NCBI GenBank assembly: GCA_014529385.2
Contig: CM043955.1
Location: forward strand, 139,365,108-139,429,107
Direction: 5' to 3'
Source of the DNA: Adiantum capillus-veneris
Lineage: Eukaryota; Streptophyta; Polypodiopsida; Polypodiales; Pteridaceae
DNA length: 64,000 nucleotides
Translations under genes and position numbers: made by a program
Shown: positions 1 to 9,375 of the stretch, piece by piece
Position numbering within the stretch: position 1 is the first letter of the stretch
How the letters are laid out: the number at the start of each line of letters is the position of its first letter
Notes under the pieces: generated by a model
Databases searched by the model: none
What the model was told of the DNA's origin: nothing
Seen by the model: the letters and a program-made list of their open reading frames with translations, nothing else

Positions 1-81
1 TTTCATTCATTAGATTCGATGCCGGTCCCACGCCATGTGGTACCAGTTCTGCTTTTCTATCTGCCTTTTCTGCCACGTTCC

Positions 82-1603
82 TCAGCTGTTCTCAGGCCTG
101 TCGTCGTCTTTATCATTCTGTTCTTTCTGTGCCTTTTTAGGGCACTTCGCAGAGATATGTCCATGTTCCCCGCATCCAAAGCACTTCTCCTCTCTGATTA
201 AGCGAGCTCTCTCCTCGGAGTAAACTTGGGTTGTGCATCCTTTTTCTCTGGGTTGCTCTTTTTTCTTTCTACTTTCATTCCCAAAAGTCTGTTCGGCTCG
301 TTGTGTCATGGCCTCATCTGTGGGGTAGGTCAGACTGCCAGAGTGAATGGCAAAGCCCCGCTTCGCATGACTCATCAACTCCTGAATAGAAGCTGACTTC
401 TTTTCCAAGCAGTGATCTCGGATCTCTGTAGGTAGACCCAAGGTAAACCGCTCAATCTGTTCTCTGAACGAGATCTTCTTGAATGAAGAGGCGGGTAGAA
501 AAGAGCTCCAGAATCTTTCATAGTAAGCATTGATTGTATCTTTCTTGGTCATCCGAAGATGGTTCCAAGCAGCTCGTATATCTCGTTCATATTCTTGCGT
601 CAACTAAGAAGAAATAAAAAGCTTCTTAAATTTCAGCCATTTAACTGGCGCAGTCTTGTTTAAAAGAAGCATGGACCACCAAGTACGAGCATTCCCCTTA
701 AAGTAAGAGGCAGCTCTCCGAATCTTGGAGTGCTCTGATTCGAGTCCTCCCGCGAAAGTGATGTCAAACTGCTGTATTAAAGACAATGCCTTCGAAGCAT
801 CTGAGTATCCTGAAAAAGTATCAAACTTGATCGAGTGGCCACCTTCCTTAAACTCTCGGACTTTCTTGCTTTTATCTTCAAGAAAGTCATACTGGTTAGC
901 TTTGTAAAAATTCTTCTTGTTCGCATAAAAGTTTGTCATCGAAATCTGAGCTGTCTGTAGACGAGTCCTCAATAGAACTGTCAGTCTCTGGGCGAGATGT
1001 AGCCTTCTTTGCCTTTTTCTTGCCCTTTTCAAAGCTTTGTTTCTTGCTTCGCTTTTTACCTTTTCTGTCTTCTTCGCTCGAATCTGAAGAGCTAGAAGAA
1101 CTGTCAGATGAAGAAGAAGAAGAAGAAGAACTGGGTACTCCTTCAAATCGAACACGCTTCTTCCGTTTCTTTGCCTTGTCAAAAGTTGACTGATGACCCA
1201 AATATCCTGGGAAATCAATGCCTTTCTTCTGCTTTTTGCCGTGCTTTTTGGCTTTCTTTTGCGCGTCAAAAAGCTGAGCAACCATGCATCAACCACCTCT
1301 TCTAATTCCTTCTCTGAATATTTCTTGTGAGCAGAAGGTTTCTTGAGAGTGGGTGTAGTGGTTTTCTGCCATTGCTCATGCACTTCTTGAAAAGAAGTCT
1401 CGCTCATATATTTTGTAAATTTTGGGTCCTTCGCAAAATTGAGCATCATCTTCGTTGCATCACCGATCAACTGGCGACGCTCCATCTCTCGCCGCTCCGC
1501 CTGAGTAGGCCGAGGCGGGCCATACTCTGCCGGAATCTTCGTTGTGATCCCTGCCCACATCTCCAGATGCAGAGGGAGTCGACTCATCCTTGTGTGAAGC
1601 CAT
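82..1603 (-). pseudogene. gag: gag of G1, frameshifted
   Basis: Structural polyprotein that would form the virus-like particle. The probable start is the ATG at 1603. The reading frame breaks several times: parts lie in the frames of 604-1587, 896-1285 and 82-603. In order one sees a hydrophilic N-terminus, a lysine-rich stretch around a run of serines and acidic residues (about 1050-1130), the capsid-like gag domain (SYFKGNARTWWSMLL near 700) and a CCHC knuckle CFGCGEHGHISAKC (about 130-175). A single TAG near 604 separates the capsid halves in one frame. The domain order matches Ty3-type Gag. The frame breaks make this copy non-functional unless frameshifting occurs, for which I see no signal. 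Confidence 0.75.
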
Positions 1604-1660
1604 AGGTGCCGCGGAAAAAAAATTGGGGATCGGATTTCTCGTAGAAGAGAAATCAGCCGT

Positions 1661-1672
1661 GCTCTGATACCA
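1661..1672 (-). other. Primer-binding site of G1 (tRNA-iMet)
   Basis: The coding-strand sequence TGGTATCAGAGC is the standard plant initiator-Met tRNA complement, one base inside the LTR. Confidence 0.9.
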
Positions 1673-1673
1673 C

Positions 1674-2174
1674 TGTAACAGACTTGGACACTCCAGTCTC
1701 CAAGTCAAGAATCAATCGCAACGGCACCAAATAACCACTTCAAAACAATTCACAGATCACAATAGATTTGCACTGGCCCGGCGGAGTTCCGTGCCTGGAG
1801 ATATTGGCCCCAAAGACTGGCGCCCCTTTCGGTATTTCTTTTTGTATTAATCAATTCAAAGTACAAGAGAGTGGCTCAGGATTCACTCTCAGACTCTGCG
1901 TCCAGATGCTCTGAGAAGTGAGGCCCTCACCACTAATTTAAGTTAAAATAAAGCAATTCAACTCTTTCTCTCATCCAAAATCCTTGCGTAGCAAAAAGCT
2001 AGGATTTGCGTCGCTCATCATTAAAAATAAATTTTTATTTTTTAAAAAAATTTAAAACGCCTCCGCGATTTTCAGAAATTAGGGTTTTTGGCAAAAATTA
2101 GGGTTTGCATGAATTTTAGGGTTTCTGGCAAAAATTAGGGTTTTTGTTGTCCACCACGTCATCACTTTGTGACA
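1674..2174 (-). repeat. 5' LTR of G1 (501 bp)
   Basis: On the plus strand the block starts TGTAACAGACTTGG and ends CTTTGTGACA, which is TG...CA on the coding strand. The inner end lies one base from the primer-binding site. The matching G2 LTR at 11248-11816 has the same termini, which supports both boundaries. Confidence 0.85.
2079..2143 (-). promoter_or_regulatory. Cluster of four telo-box motifs in the G1 LTR
   Basis: TTAGGGTTT occurs at 2079, 2098, 2116 and 2135, which reads AAACCCTAA on the coding strand. The spacing is 18-19 bp, within the first 100 bp of U3. Telo-boxes are known plant promoter elements linked to expression in dividing cells and bound by TRB-type proteins. The sibling G2 LTR shows no such cluster. 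A regulatory role is inferred. Confidence 0.45.
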
Positions 2175-3174
2175 AAAATCCTATCCATCATTCGATTAAA
2201 TGTTGCTTGAGCATTTGTAAGTTCAAAAGGCATCACCAAAAATTCGTATAAACCAAAACTTGTCCGAAAGGCTGTCTTGTAGTCATCTCTTGGAGCGATT
2301 CTGTTATGATTATATCCGCTTTTCAAATCAATCCTGCTGAAACAAGAGGATCTCTGAGTCTATCAAGAATATCATCGATCCTTGGAATAGGGAATCTGTT
2401 CTTGATGGTGATTTTGTTGAGAGCTCTATAATCAATACACATTCTCCAAGTTCCCTCCTTCTTTAGTACTAACAAAACCAGAGAACAGTAAGGTGATGTA
2501 CTAGGTTGGATGAGACCCTTTTCTAGAAGTTCTCTAACTTGGTTCATGATTTCTTCAGTCTGGGCTCGGCTAACTCGATAAGGTGGCCGGTTCGGTGGTG
2601 TGCTTCCGAGAATCAAGCCAATGGTGTGGTCCTCAGGACAAGGTGGCGGTAACTCGCCTGGCAGGCTTTCTGAGAAACAGTCAATATGTGTGTGCAAAAA
2701 TTCTTGTCGTTCTTTATCCGCAATTCAGACATATTGGTCCTTTGTTCATCGTTCAATTCTTTCAAGTAGATCAAATATACAAAAAGACTGGATTTCATTA
2801 AATTGCCGATACAATGGGGACGAACTCGCCCTTCAGTTTTACATCAAGTACAATTTTCTTGCCCTTCTCATTCGTCAAAGTCGCTTTCTTGGCCGGATAG
2901 TCAACCACAACGTTGTTCTTGTGGTACCAAGGGATTCCTAGGAGGACTCACACCCTTCCAAAGGCATGATGTAAAAGTCCTCGTGCCCTAAATACCCCTG
3001 ACAATGCAAACAAAGTTTGCCAATGACAGGTGTAATGGCAACATCCCGTCCGGGTGCCGCTAGAACTGCCTCTGTCTATGGCTCCATCCTGTCGGGCGTA
3101 ATTCCAAGTCGAGCCGCCAATTCAAGTGAAATGAAGTTGGGCTTGGCTCCTCCTTCAAAGAAGATGAGGGCTTC
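2175..3174 (-). pseudogene. pol: Protease and reverse transcriptase fragment of G2
   Basis: The 2323-2697 frame carries an unmistakable Ty3 reverse transcriptase start, with motifs WRMCIDYRALNKITIKNRFP and [13 protein letters not shown] shifted frame continues through a DLKSGYN-like segment to the Ty3 motif around [10 protein letters not shown], ending just before the catalytic YxDD region, where the G1 LTR begins. Upstream at 2990-3174 is a protease-like stretch in which the active-site D-S-G-A has become E-G-G-A (FFEGGAKPNFIS), with an in-frame stop soon after. It is truncated, frameshifted and catalytically dead. The chromovirus branch is the likely affiliation. Confidence 0.8.
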
Positions 3175-4214
3175 CTAATCTTTTACTTTGCCCCATGTGC
3201 GGCAAAGTTCTCTGCTTTCGTCCATCTGACTTGGGTCGATCCCCATACAATCTGGTATCAGTCCTGCTTTCATCTTGCCTTTTCTGCCACATTCTTTTGC
3301 TGCTCTGGAGCTCTCTGGCCTATCTTCTGATTGTCCTCGCTGTGCCTTTTCAGGGCACCTCGCAGAGATGTGTCCTTGTTCTCCGAAGTCAAAACACTTC
3401 CCCTCTTTGAGATATTCGGTTCTCTGCTCCTCGGTCAATCGGGGTCATGCATCCTTCTTTTTCTGGAACTTCCTCTTTCTTCTATTTTCATTTGTCGAAC
3501 TTTGTTCGGTCCTTGGTGTCGAAACTTCATCAGTGGGGTAAGTCAGGTTACCCAAATGTATAGAGAATCCCCGCTTAGCATGTCCCATCAATTGTTGTAT
3601 GGACTCGGACTTCTGGTCAAGGCAGTAATCTCAGATCTCTTTGGGAAGTCCACAGCAACACCGCTCGATTTACTTCTTGAAAGTGACCTTCTTGAAAGAA
3701 GAGGTCGGTAGAAAAGCATCCCAAAATCTTTCACAATAAGCATCCAAAGTGTCACCCTTGGTCATCCGAAGATGGTTCCAAACGGTTCTCACATCTCGTT
3801 CGTACTCCTGAGTCAACCAAGAAGAAATAAAGAGCAGTTTGAACTTTAACCACTTAATCGGGACTTCTCTTCTCAAAAGAAGAATGGACCACTACGTTCA
3901 TGCATTTCCTTTCAAGAATGATGTTGCTTTCTTGATCTTGGAGTGCTCTGAGTAGCACCTTCCAGAGAATGCTATGTCAAACTGTTGAATAAAGGCTAAA
4001 GCCTTTGGAGCATCTCGAAACCCTGAAAAGGTTTCAAACTTTACTGCATGTCCACCCTCTTTAGCTGCCTTGGTCTTTTCCCCTTGTCCTCTAGAAAATC
4101 ACATTGATTGGCTCTATAAAAGTGTTACTTCTTTGCATAAAACATATGATCATCGGAGTCCGAACTGTCAGAGGAGGATGTCTCCTCAGTAGAACTGTCA
4201 AAAACGGATCGGAA
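3175..4214 (-). pseudogene. gag: gag C-terminal part of G2
   Basis: This is homologous, segment by segment, to the G1 gag. The capsid part (FKLLFISSWLTQEYERD at 3670-3876) is followed by frameshifts and then a knuckle region at 3175-3438. The knuckle reads CFDFGEQGHISARC: the second zinc-binding cysteine is now phenylalanine, so it should not bind zinc normally. The piece ends at 4214, where element A begins. Not functional. Confidence 0.75.
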
Positions 4215-5372
4215 TGTCACGTGACACATCCAACCCTATGTGTCCGTGGACAAGCTACAACATGTCCAGTCAGTCCAGTCAATCTAGATTTAGAAGTGAT
4301 CTGGCACTTTTGTGAGACTGTTCGCAGACCGTGCATGCCCAGTCACTTAGTATAGATGCATATCCTCTGGTTGCACACAGCATGATCATAAGCATTCCCA
4401 TCAGAATCCATCAAAATCCTTCGGGGGAATTTTCCAATGCATTTAGCCTATTTTACCTATTTTTGACATTTTTCACTTATTATTTTTAAGTGACTTTTGT
4501 TGGAAAGTAGGTAGGGCAAATTGAGTAAGTTTGTATATAAGCAAACCTAGGCTAGCACTAAATGGCAGAAGAGGCAACAGGAGCCAAGCTCAACAGGCAA
4601 CTTCTCAAGCAAGAACCTTGGCGGTTTTCCCCTCCAAGCAAGATCCCATCCTATCGTTTTCATCAAATCGCCCTAGCTTCACAAATACCTAGCGTTTCCA
4701 GCAGGTCTTCACCGCATAGCCATCACAGGACTTGGCATTTCCAGATCTCCCTCATCGCCAGCAGATTCCCAGGCCTAGCGTTTTGCTACAGTAGCGTTTT
4801 TGACAGATTTCAGCCTGGCGTTTTTCAGCAATGAAACAACAATAGATTCAGACCTAAAAGAGTAGCAGATTCAGCCCAAAGAACTTCGGTTTTCAGCCCT
4901 ACAGTAGATGCAGATTTTCAGCCCTAAATACCAGTAAAATCAACGTTTTCCTTAGCGTTTTCCGCAACAGCAGATTTCAGCCCATAGCGTTTTTGGACAG
5001 CAGATAAAAGATTGCAGATTTCAGCCCATAATTCTGTCTCGCCATCACCGTCGTCGTCACCGACATAGCCTAGACTTGCATCAGTCACATGCATCCCCAT
5101 TGTACCAAGTTGTGCAATCAATAGTAGACCACTCTCGCCGACGAGAGTGGGACCTTCAGAGGAGGGTTTTACGTCTTTGGTGTCGTATTACTCTCTTCTC
5201 TCTCTATCTCTCAGTTTCATACACTTGCACGCACAGTGTCCACTCACTTTGTTTGTGATCATAGCACTCTCTCATTAAGAACGGAAGGCTCTAAGAACAA
5301 AAGGAACCTTGAGCACAGCTCGGAGCACTCATCTTGAGCAAAGCGCAAACATTCATTCCGCTGCACCTAACA
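4215..5372 (+). repeat. 5' LTR of element A (1158 bp)
   Basis: It runs from TGTCACGTGACACATCC to GCACCTAACA (TG...CA) and matches 9376-10550 along its length. A TATA box (TATATAA, 4534-4540) lies about 20 bp upstream of an AATGGCAGAAG segment. R/U5 is packed with repeats of TAGCGTTTT and CAGATTTCAGCC between about 4680 and 5030. Confidence 0.93.
4534..4540 (+). promoter_or_regulatory. TATA box in the 5' LTR of element A
   Basis: TATATAA in the context TTTGTATATAAGCAAACC. The same motif is kept in the 3' LTR at 9704-9710. Confidence 0.6.
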
Positions 5373-5373
5373 T

Positions 5374-5385
5374 TGGTATCAGAGC
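5374..5385 (+). other. Primer-binding site of element A (tRNA-iMet)
   Basis: TGGTATCAGAGC, one base after the LTR end. Confidence 0.93.
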
Positions 5386-5817
5386 TTTGGTAGTGTTCTG
5401 TATCACTCAAGGAAAGAACCACAAGAACCACATAAATTTTTTTGCTTGTTGAGGTCGCACGAACCCAAGTTCGCTTGGGCGTGTCGATTCCTAATCGTGT
5501 TTTTGAAGAGTGACAGGAATCCCAGGAAAGAAGGGCTTGTCCAGCCTCCCCTTGTGCCTCTTTTCACTCATTGAGAGCGGACCGTGCACTTAGCGGCCGG
5601 CCAATCGACGTGAGGTGGGAAAAAGCAACCTTAGTGTGAGCACAAGGCCGCCAAGGGGTGCGCCCGCAGAAAAGAGTAGAACTCGGGTGAAGAGAAGATC
5701 CTTCTCTAACACAGATTGCAAGCAAAAGAAGAACCTCAAGACCCTCAAGAACCCAAGAACCCAAGACCCTCAAGAACCCTAGTTCCTCGTGAACTTAAGA
5801 ACCAAAGATCATAGTGC
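5386..5817 (+). other. Leader of element A
   Basis: Untranslated leader between the priming site and the first gag ATG. It includes a short AC-rich repeat of AAGAACCC/AAGACCC units at about 5728-5785. No ORF or other signal was recognised. Confidence 0.6.
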
Positions 5818-7144
5818 ATGGTCATCACCCGAAGCGGAATGGATACTTCGCATACAGGTAATGAGCATGAGAGAGGCGAAGAAGAGTTCTTCCCACCAAG
5901 AGATTTTTCCGACCCTTCCCCTTCTCCATCTACGCCACAAGTTGTACCAACTTGCATGGAGGCGATGGTCAAGTCGATGTTGGACATGATGGCCCAACAA
6001 CAAGAAGCCAATCGCGAAGCGACTCGCCTTGCGCTGGCACAACAAGAAGCGAATCGAATTAAGTTGGCACAACAAGAAGCAAATCGCATTGCTTTAGAAC
6101 GCAAGCGCAATGAACGAAACGAAAGAAAAGCACAAAGAAAGGAGGAACGGGAAGCTCAAACAACGGCCTTGAAGGCCGAGCGTGAGGCTCAAAGAGAACT
6201 ACGCACTCAAGAATTGGTTCGACAAGTACTTGCCTCGAAGTTCAAACCAGCCAAATCATGGGAGTTCCTCAAGTAGCGCAAGCCACGAGGCGGATTCCAA
6301 CAATCCAGACACAGAGTAGTTGACCTTCAGTAAGTATGATGGTAAGATGGATTCTACAGTAATTCATTCTTGGTTGCATCAATTTTGCGACAACTAAGAA
6401 GACAGGGAATAGCAAGGTTTTGACGGCAGCTATGTACCTTGCCGGTGATGCCATCAATTGGTACCACGCATGGCAAGAGGCACAGTTAGTCGCGCACCTA
6501 GAGGAAGCCGACGAATTCACGCCCCTTTCCTTCAATTGGGCTGATTTCCAAGACAAGCTCAAGGCGCGGTTTATGCCACCTCAGTACCTCGCACGATTGA
6601 AGGACGATTGGCGCGCTCTCAAGAAAAATGGTATGCCGTTTATGTCTTTTTCTAATCGTGTTTTGCAGCTAGGTACCCAATTACGCAAGTCGGATGATGA
6701 ACGCAAAGAGGCATTCCTTTATGGATTGGACGAGTATATCAAGTACGATGTCGAGGTGCTCGATCCAATCGATCTCAACAAGGCGGTAGAGATTGCTCTC
6801 GCACAGGAGATGAAGCACAACAAGGGAAAGCCTAAGGAGAACAAGACTTCCACAAGTACCTCTCAGACTTCTCAGAACCCTCAGAATAGTAAGAACGGTA
6901 AGACTGGTAAGAACGGTAACTCTTCTAACCAATCTTCCAACAGTCTCTCAGAAAAGAATTCTTCCAAAGAACCTTAAGGGTAAGGCTAACACAATTGCTA
7001 AACCTAAGCTTACTCCAAATGAAAAGGTAGCACAAGGAATTGTAGGAGGATACATCACGTCGGAAGAGCAAAGCACTTATTCTAAGGAAGGTCGTTGTTT
7101 TCATTGTCACATTAAGGGTCACATAAAAAGAACATGTCCTAAGC
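5818..7144 (+). pseudogene. gag: gag of element A, frame broken
   Basis: The ATG at 5818 opens a 152-codon frame with a long charged helix (repeats of QQEANR and RNERNERKAQRKEER, probably coiled coil) that stops at 6276. The capsid domain continues at 6420-6977 in another frame (AGDAINWYHAWQEA and ADFQDKLKARF, typical of Ty3 retrotransposon gag). A Lys/Asn/Ser-rich linker then stops at 6977. A third frame holds the knuckle CFHCHIKGHIKRTC at about 7095-7140. Protein role: particle formation and RNA packaging. This copy is frameshifted and probably inactive. Confidence 0.75.
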
Positions 7145-8638
7145 TTGAATCGAATGAATCTAAAGAATCCACAGAACCCACTTCCTCTGTCAATGCAATT
7201 ACTGATAACACGAGTGTGCCCCCAAGTTTCTCTTAACCCTCCCATGGATGATTCTCTCATTAAAAGTTATGGTCATATGTCGGGGCAGCGTTTTGTCATA
7301 TTGTTTAACCCAGGTAGTATGCATAATGTGATTAGTCCCTCTCTTGTTGAGAGAGCCCACCTAAAAGTTAGTCAGAAATCTCCTCTCGAGGTCTCTGGCT
7401 TTGTTCCCGGAATGGACTCTCTCATCACGCAAGAGTGTCTTGGTGTGTTGTTTTCAATTCAACAAGCTACTTTCCGTAGAAGATTTTTTATCTCTCCGCT
7501 CTCAGGATGTGATATGATTTTGGGCATTCAATGGTTTCGTGAGCTTAACCCTCTCATTGATTGGGAGGCTAACACTTTCACTCTCTATGCCAAAAGTGAC
7601 TCTCCCATTGTCATTCGTGGAGAGGAAGTTGTTCATTCTCCCTCTCTCATTGCTAATGTGCAGGACAAGATTAAACGGATTTGGGGAAAGGACACTCTCT
7701 TAGTCTCTTCTTCTCCCAAGCATGAGACGCAGGATTTGCATGATTATGAGAGGCATGATGAATTGAATGACAATGATAAGCATGATGATATTTTGAATGA
7801 TAATGATGAGCATGATGATTTGGATGACAATGACAAGCATGATGATTTGAATGATCAAGATGTGATTTCTTACGAGCATGATGCTTTGCATGATCAAGAT
7901 GTGATTTCTCACGAGCATGATGATTTGCATGATCAAGGTGTGATTTCTCACAAGCATGATGAGTTGCATGAAGATGAGGTGATTGTTCACAAGAAGGATG
8001 ATGTGTTAGTTGATACTTTCTCTAGTGAAGCTAACCTCATTGCCGAGACGATCAGTCACGAAGACCCGATCTTGGCTTTCGAGCCTAGGTCCCAAGAACC
8101 CCTTCAGGAAGAACCGATCTTGGCTCTCGAGCCTAGGTCCAAAGAACCCTCACAGGAAGTATTATGTGTTCGCATGATTAATACGCACGCATTGTACGAG
8201 TGTTTCATTCGTGATTGTTTCCTGTATTTTTGTCAGCATCTTTATGTGATCCCTTTTACTAGGCATGACATATTGTATGTTGAGCAGGTTTCACTCATGG
8301 ATGAGCACGAATGTATGCGGATTTTTCATGAAAAGCAGAAAAGTATACATTCAAGGAAGTCACAATCCATGTCTCTTCCTTGGCATGACACAATCGTAGA
8401 AAGAGCACATGGAAGTATGAGCACCAAGCATGGGCATTTCCGTTGTGAATTGCCACAGTTGATTGATTTGGATCAGAAGAGGAAGATTCGATCTCATTGT
8501 TTGCGTGTGTGCGGTGAACAGTTTGGCACTCCGTCTCTTTGTTTATCTACATTGCATGCACAGTCTTTGAGGAAGACAAGATTTTTTTCCACTCACTTTA
8601 CATGGAATGGGTATGTTCATGTTTTGTGTTGGAAATAG
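7145..8638 (+). CDS. Retropepsin-like protein with lost active site and His/Asp repeat tail
   Basis: A 497-codon open frame. Its true translational start is uncertain: the first residues overlap the gag knuckle end in another frame, so it was probably expressed as part of a Gag-Pro polyprotein. Residues of about 35-150 have the retropepsin fold pattern seen in Ty3 elements (RFVILFNPGSMHNVIS near the start, MILGIQWFRELNPLIDWE at the end). The catalytic D-S/T-G is N-P-G, so it should be inactive as a protease. Next comes an acidic, His-rich tract of short tandem repeats (about 7740-7990: HDDLNDND-type, then HDxLHDQDVISHE-type units), two 16-residue EPILALEPRS-type repeats, and a tail that I do not recognise. 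No polymerase follows. That the long frame stays open despite the dead site is notable. Confidence 0.6.
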   Translation: MNRMNLKNPQNPLPLSMQLLITRVCPQVSLNPPMDDSLIKSYGHMSGQRFVILFNPGSMHNVISPSLVERAHLKVSQKSPLEVSGFVPGMDSLITQECLGVLFSIQQATFRRRFFISPLSGCDMILGIQWFRELNPLIDWEANTFTLYAKSDSPIVIRGEEVVHSPSLIANVQDKIKRIWGKDTLLVSSSPKHETQDLHDYERHDELNDNDKHDDILNDNDEHDDLDDNDKHDDLNDQDVISYEHDALHDQDVISHEHDDLHDQGVISHKHDELHEDEVIVHKKDDVLVDTFSSEANLIAETISHEDPILAFEPRSQEPLQEEPILALEPRSKEPSQEVLCVRMINTHALYECFIRDCFLYFCQHLYVIPFTRHDILYVEQVSLMDEHECMRIFHEKQKSIHSRKSQSMSLPWHDTIVERAHGSMSTKHGHFRCELPQLIDLDQKRKIRSHCLRVCGEQFGTPSLCLSTLHAQSLRKTRFFSTHFTWNGYVHVLCWK

Positions 8639-8798
8639 TTTCAGGAATTTTCAGCCATGGAGATTCTTGAAGAAGAAAGAAGCAGGACTCTAGACGAAGT
8701 TGAAGCATCGAAGGAGCCACAGAAGACTGTCGCTTTTGGCGCGGCCCAAAGAAGCAAGCGTTGTATACCTTTATGAAGTTCAAGTACCGCACGACCCA

Positions 8799-9248
8799 GA
8801 GCGGAGTGTTGGGAGCTCATCAGCGGCCTAGCTCTCTGGTTCATCTGGCGGGCCCGTTGTTTCCGCATCTTTGAGGCTCGCCTTGTACCACCAGCAGAGA
8901 CTGTTCGTGACTTTTGGCTAGAGCTGATCCATACTCTCAGAGGACAGCTTGAGGGACTACAGGGCAGCTCCGACCGCATGGGGGAGCGCCGCGAGGCTTT
9001 CCTTCGACTCTGGCGCCCTAGGCCGTTCTACTCCATGGTCCAGGGGGTGCTCAGATGGCACTACTGTCCACCTGTGTGGCTTTTCCCTCCTCCCATCTCT
9101 TGATTTAGCCCCATTGTACATATGCTGTTTTTTCATTGGGAGAGTCTCCCCACCATGCTTGTTGTAGCCCTCTCTTGCAGAGGTGGATGTAGCCCTATGG
9201 GCAGTTTTCATTAACTAATAGAAGGATCTTTTTCTCAAAAAAAAAAAA
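8799..9248 (+). mobile_element. 5'-truncated LINE (L1-like) insertion with poly(A) tail
   Basis: A 450-bp insert ends in about 14 A residues (9237-9250) and is flanked by a perfect 17-bp direct repeat, AAGTACCGCACGACCCA, at 8782-8798 and 9249-9265. That is the signature of target-primed reverse transcription. From about 8800 one frame stays open for about 100 codons to a TGA near 9102. It starts with LISGLALWFIWRARCFRIF, which resembles the extreme C-terminus of plant LINE reverse transcriptase ORFs (Trp-rich region after the zf-RVT motif). The rest is 3' UTR. It sits between the A coding region and its polypurine tract. Confidence 0.85.
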
Positions 9249-9363
9249 AAGTACCGCACGACCCACACATCAGCGTGGGCCACCGAAGAGTCCCTTCCAG
9301 GATTCCGGATGCTATTGGCGATCTCCCTCAACGCCATACAGTTCAGTACCGTACCTCACTTTG

Positions 9364-9375
9364 AAAAGGAGGGGA
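9364..9375 (+). other. Polypurine tract of element A
   Basis: AAAAGGAGGGGA lies directly before the 3' LTR start at 9376. Confidence 0.9.

Larger units (their letters stand above)
1..2174 (-). mobile_element. G1: Ty3/gypsy LTR retrotransposon, 5' part (LTR, PBS, gag)
   Basis: Read on the minus strand, this is the 5' end of a Ty3-type element: LTR (2174 to 1674), a primer-binding site matching initiator-Met tRNA, then gag ending in a CCHC knuckle. The rest of pol and the 3' LTR lie beyond the left edge. Its right boundary falls abruptly inside the reverse transcriptase of a related element (G2), so G1 inserted into G2 in the same orientation. The target duplication cannot be checked because the other end is outside the window. 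Gag and the neighbouring G2 reverse transcriptase look like the chromovirus branch, but I see no chromodomain to prove it. Confidence 0.85.

Noticed and set aside
2079-2143. Interstitial telomere array
   Set aside because: TTAGGGTTT units are separated by non-telomeric spacers at about 18-19 bp, so this is a motif cluster in an LTR, not a telomeric repeat tract.
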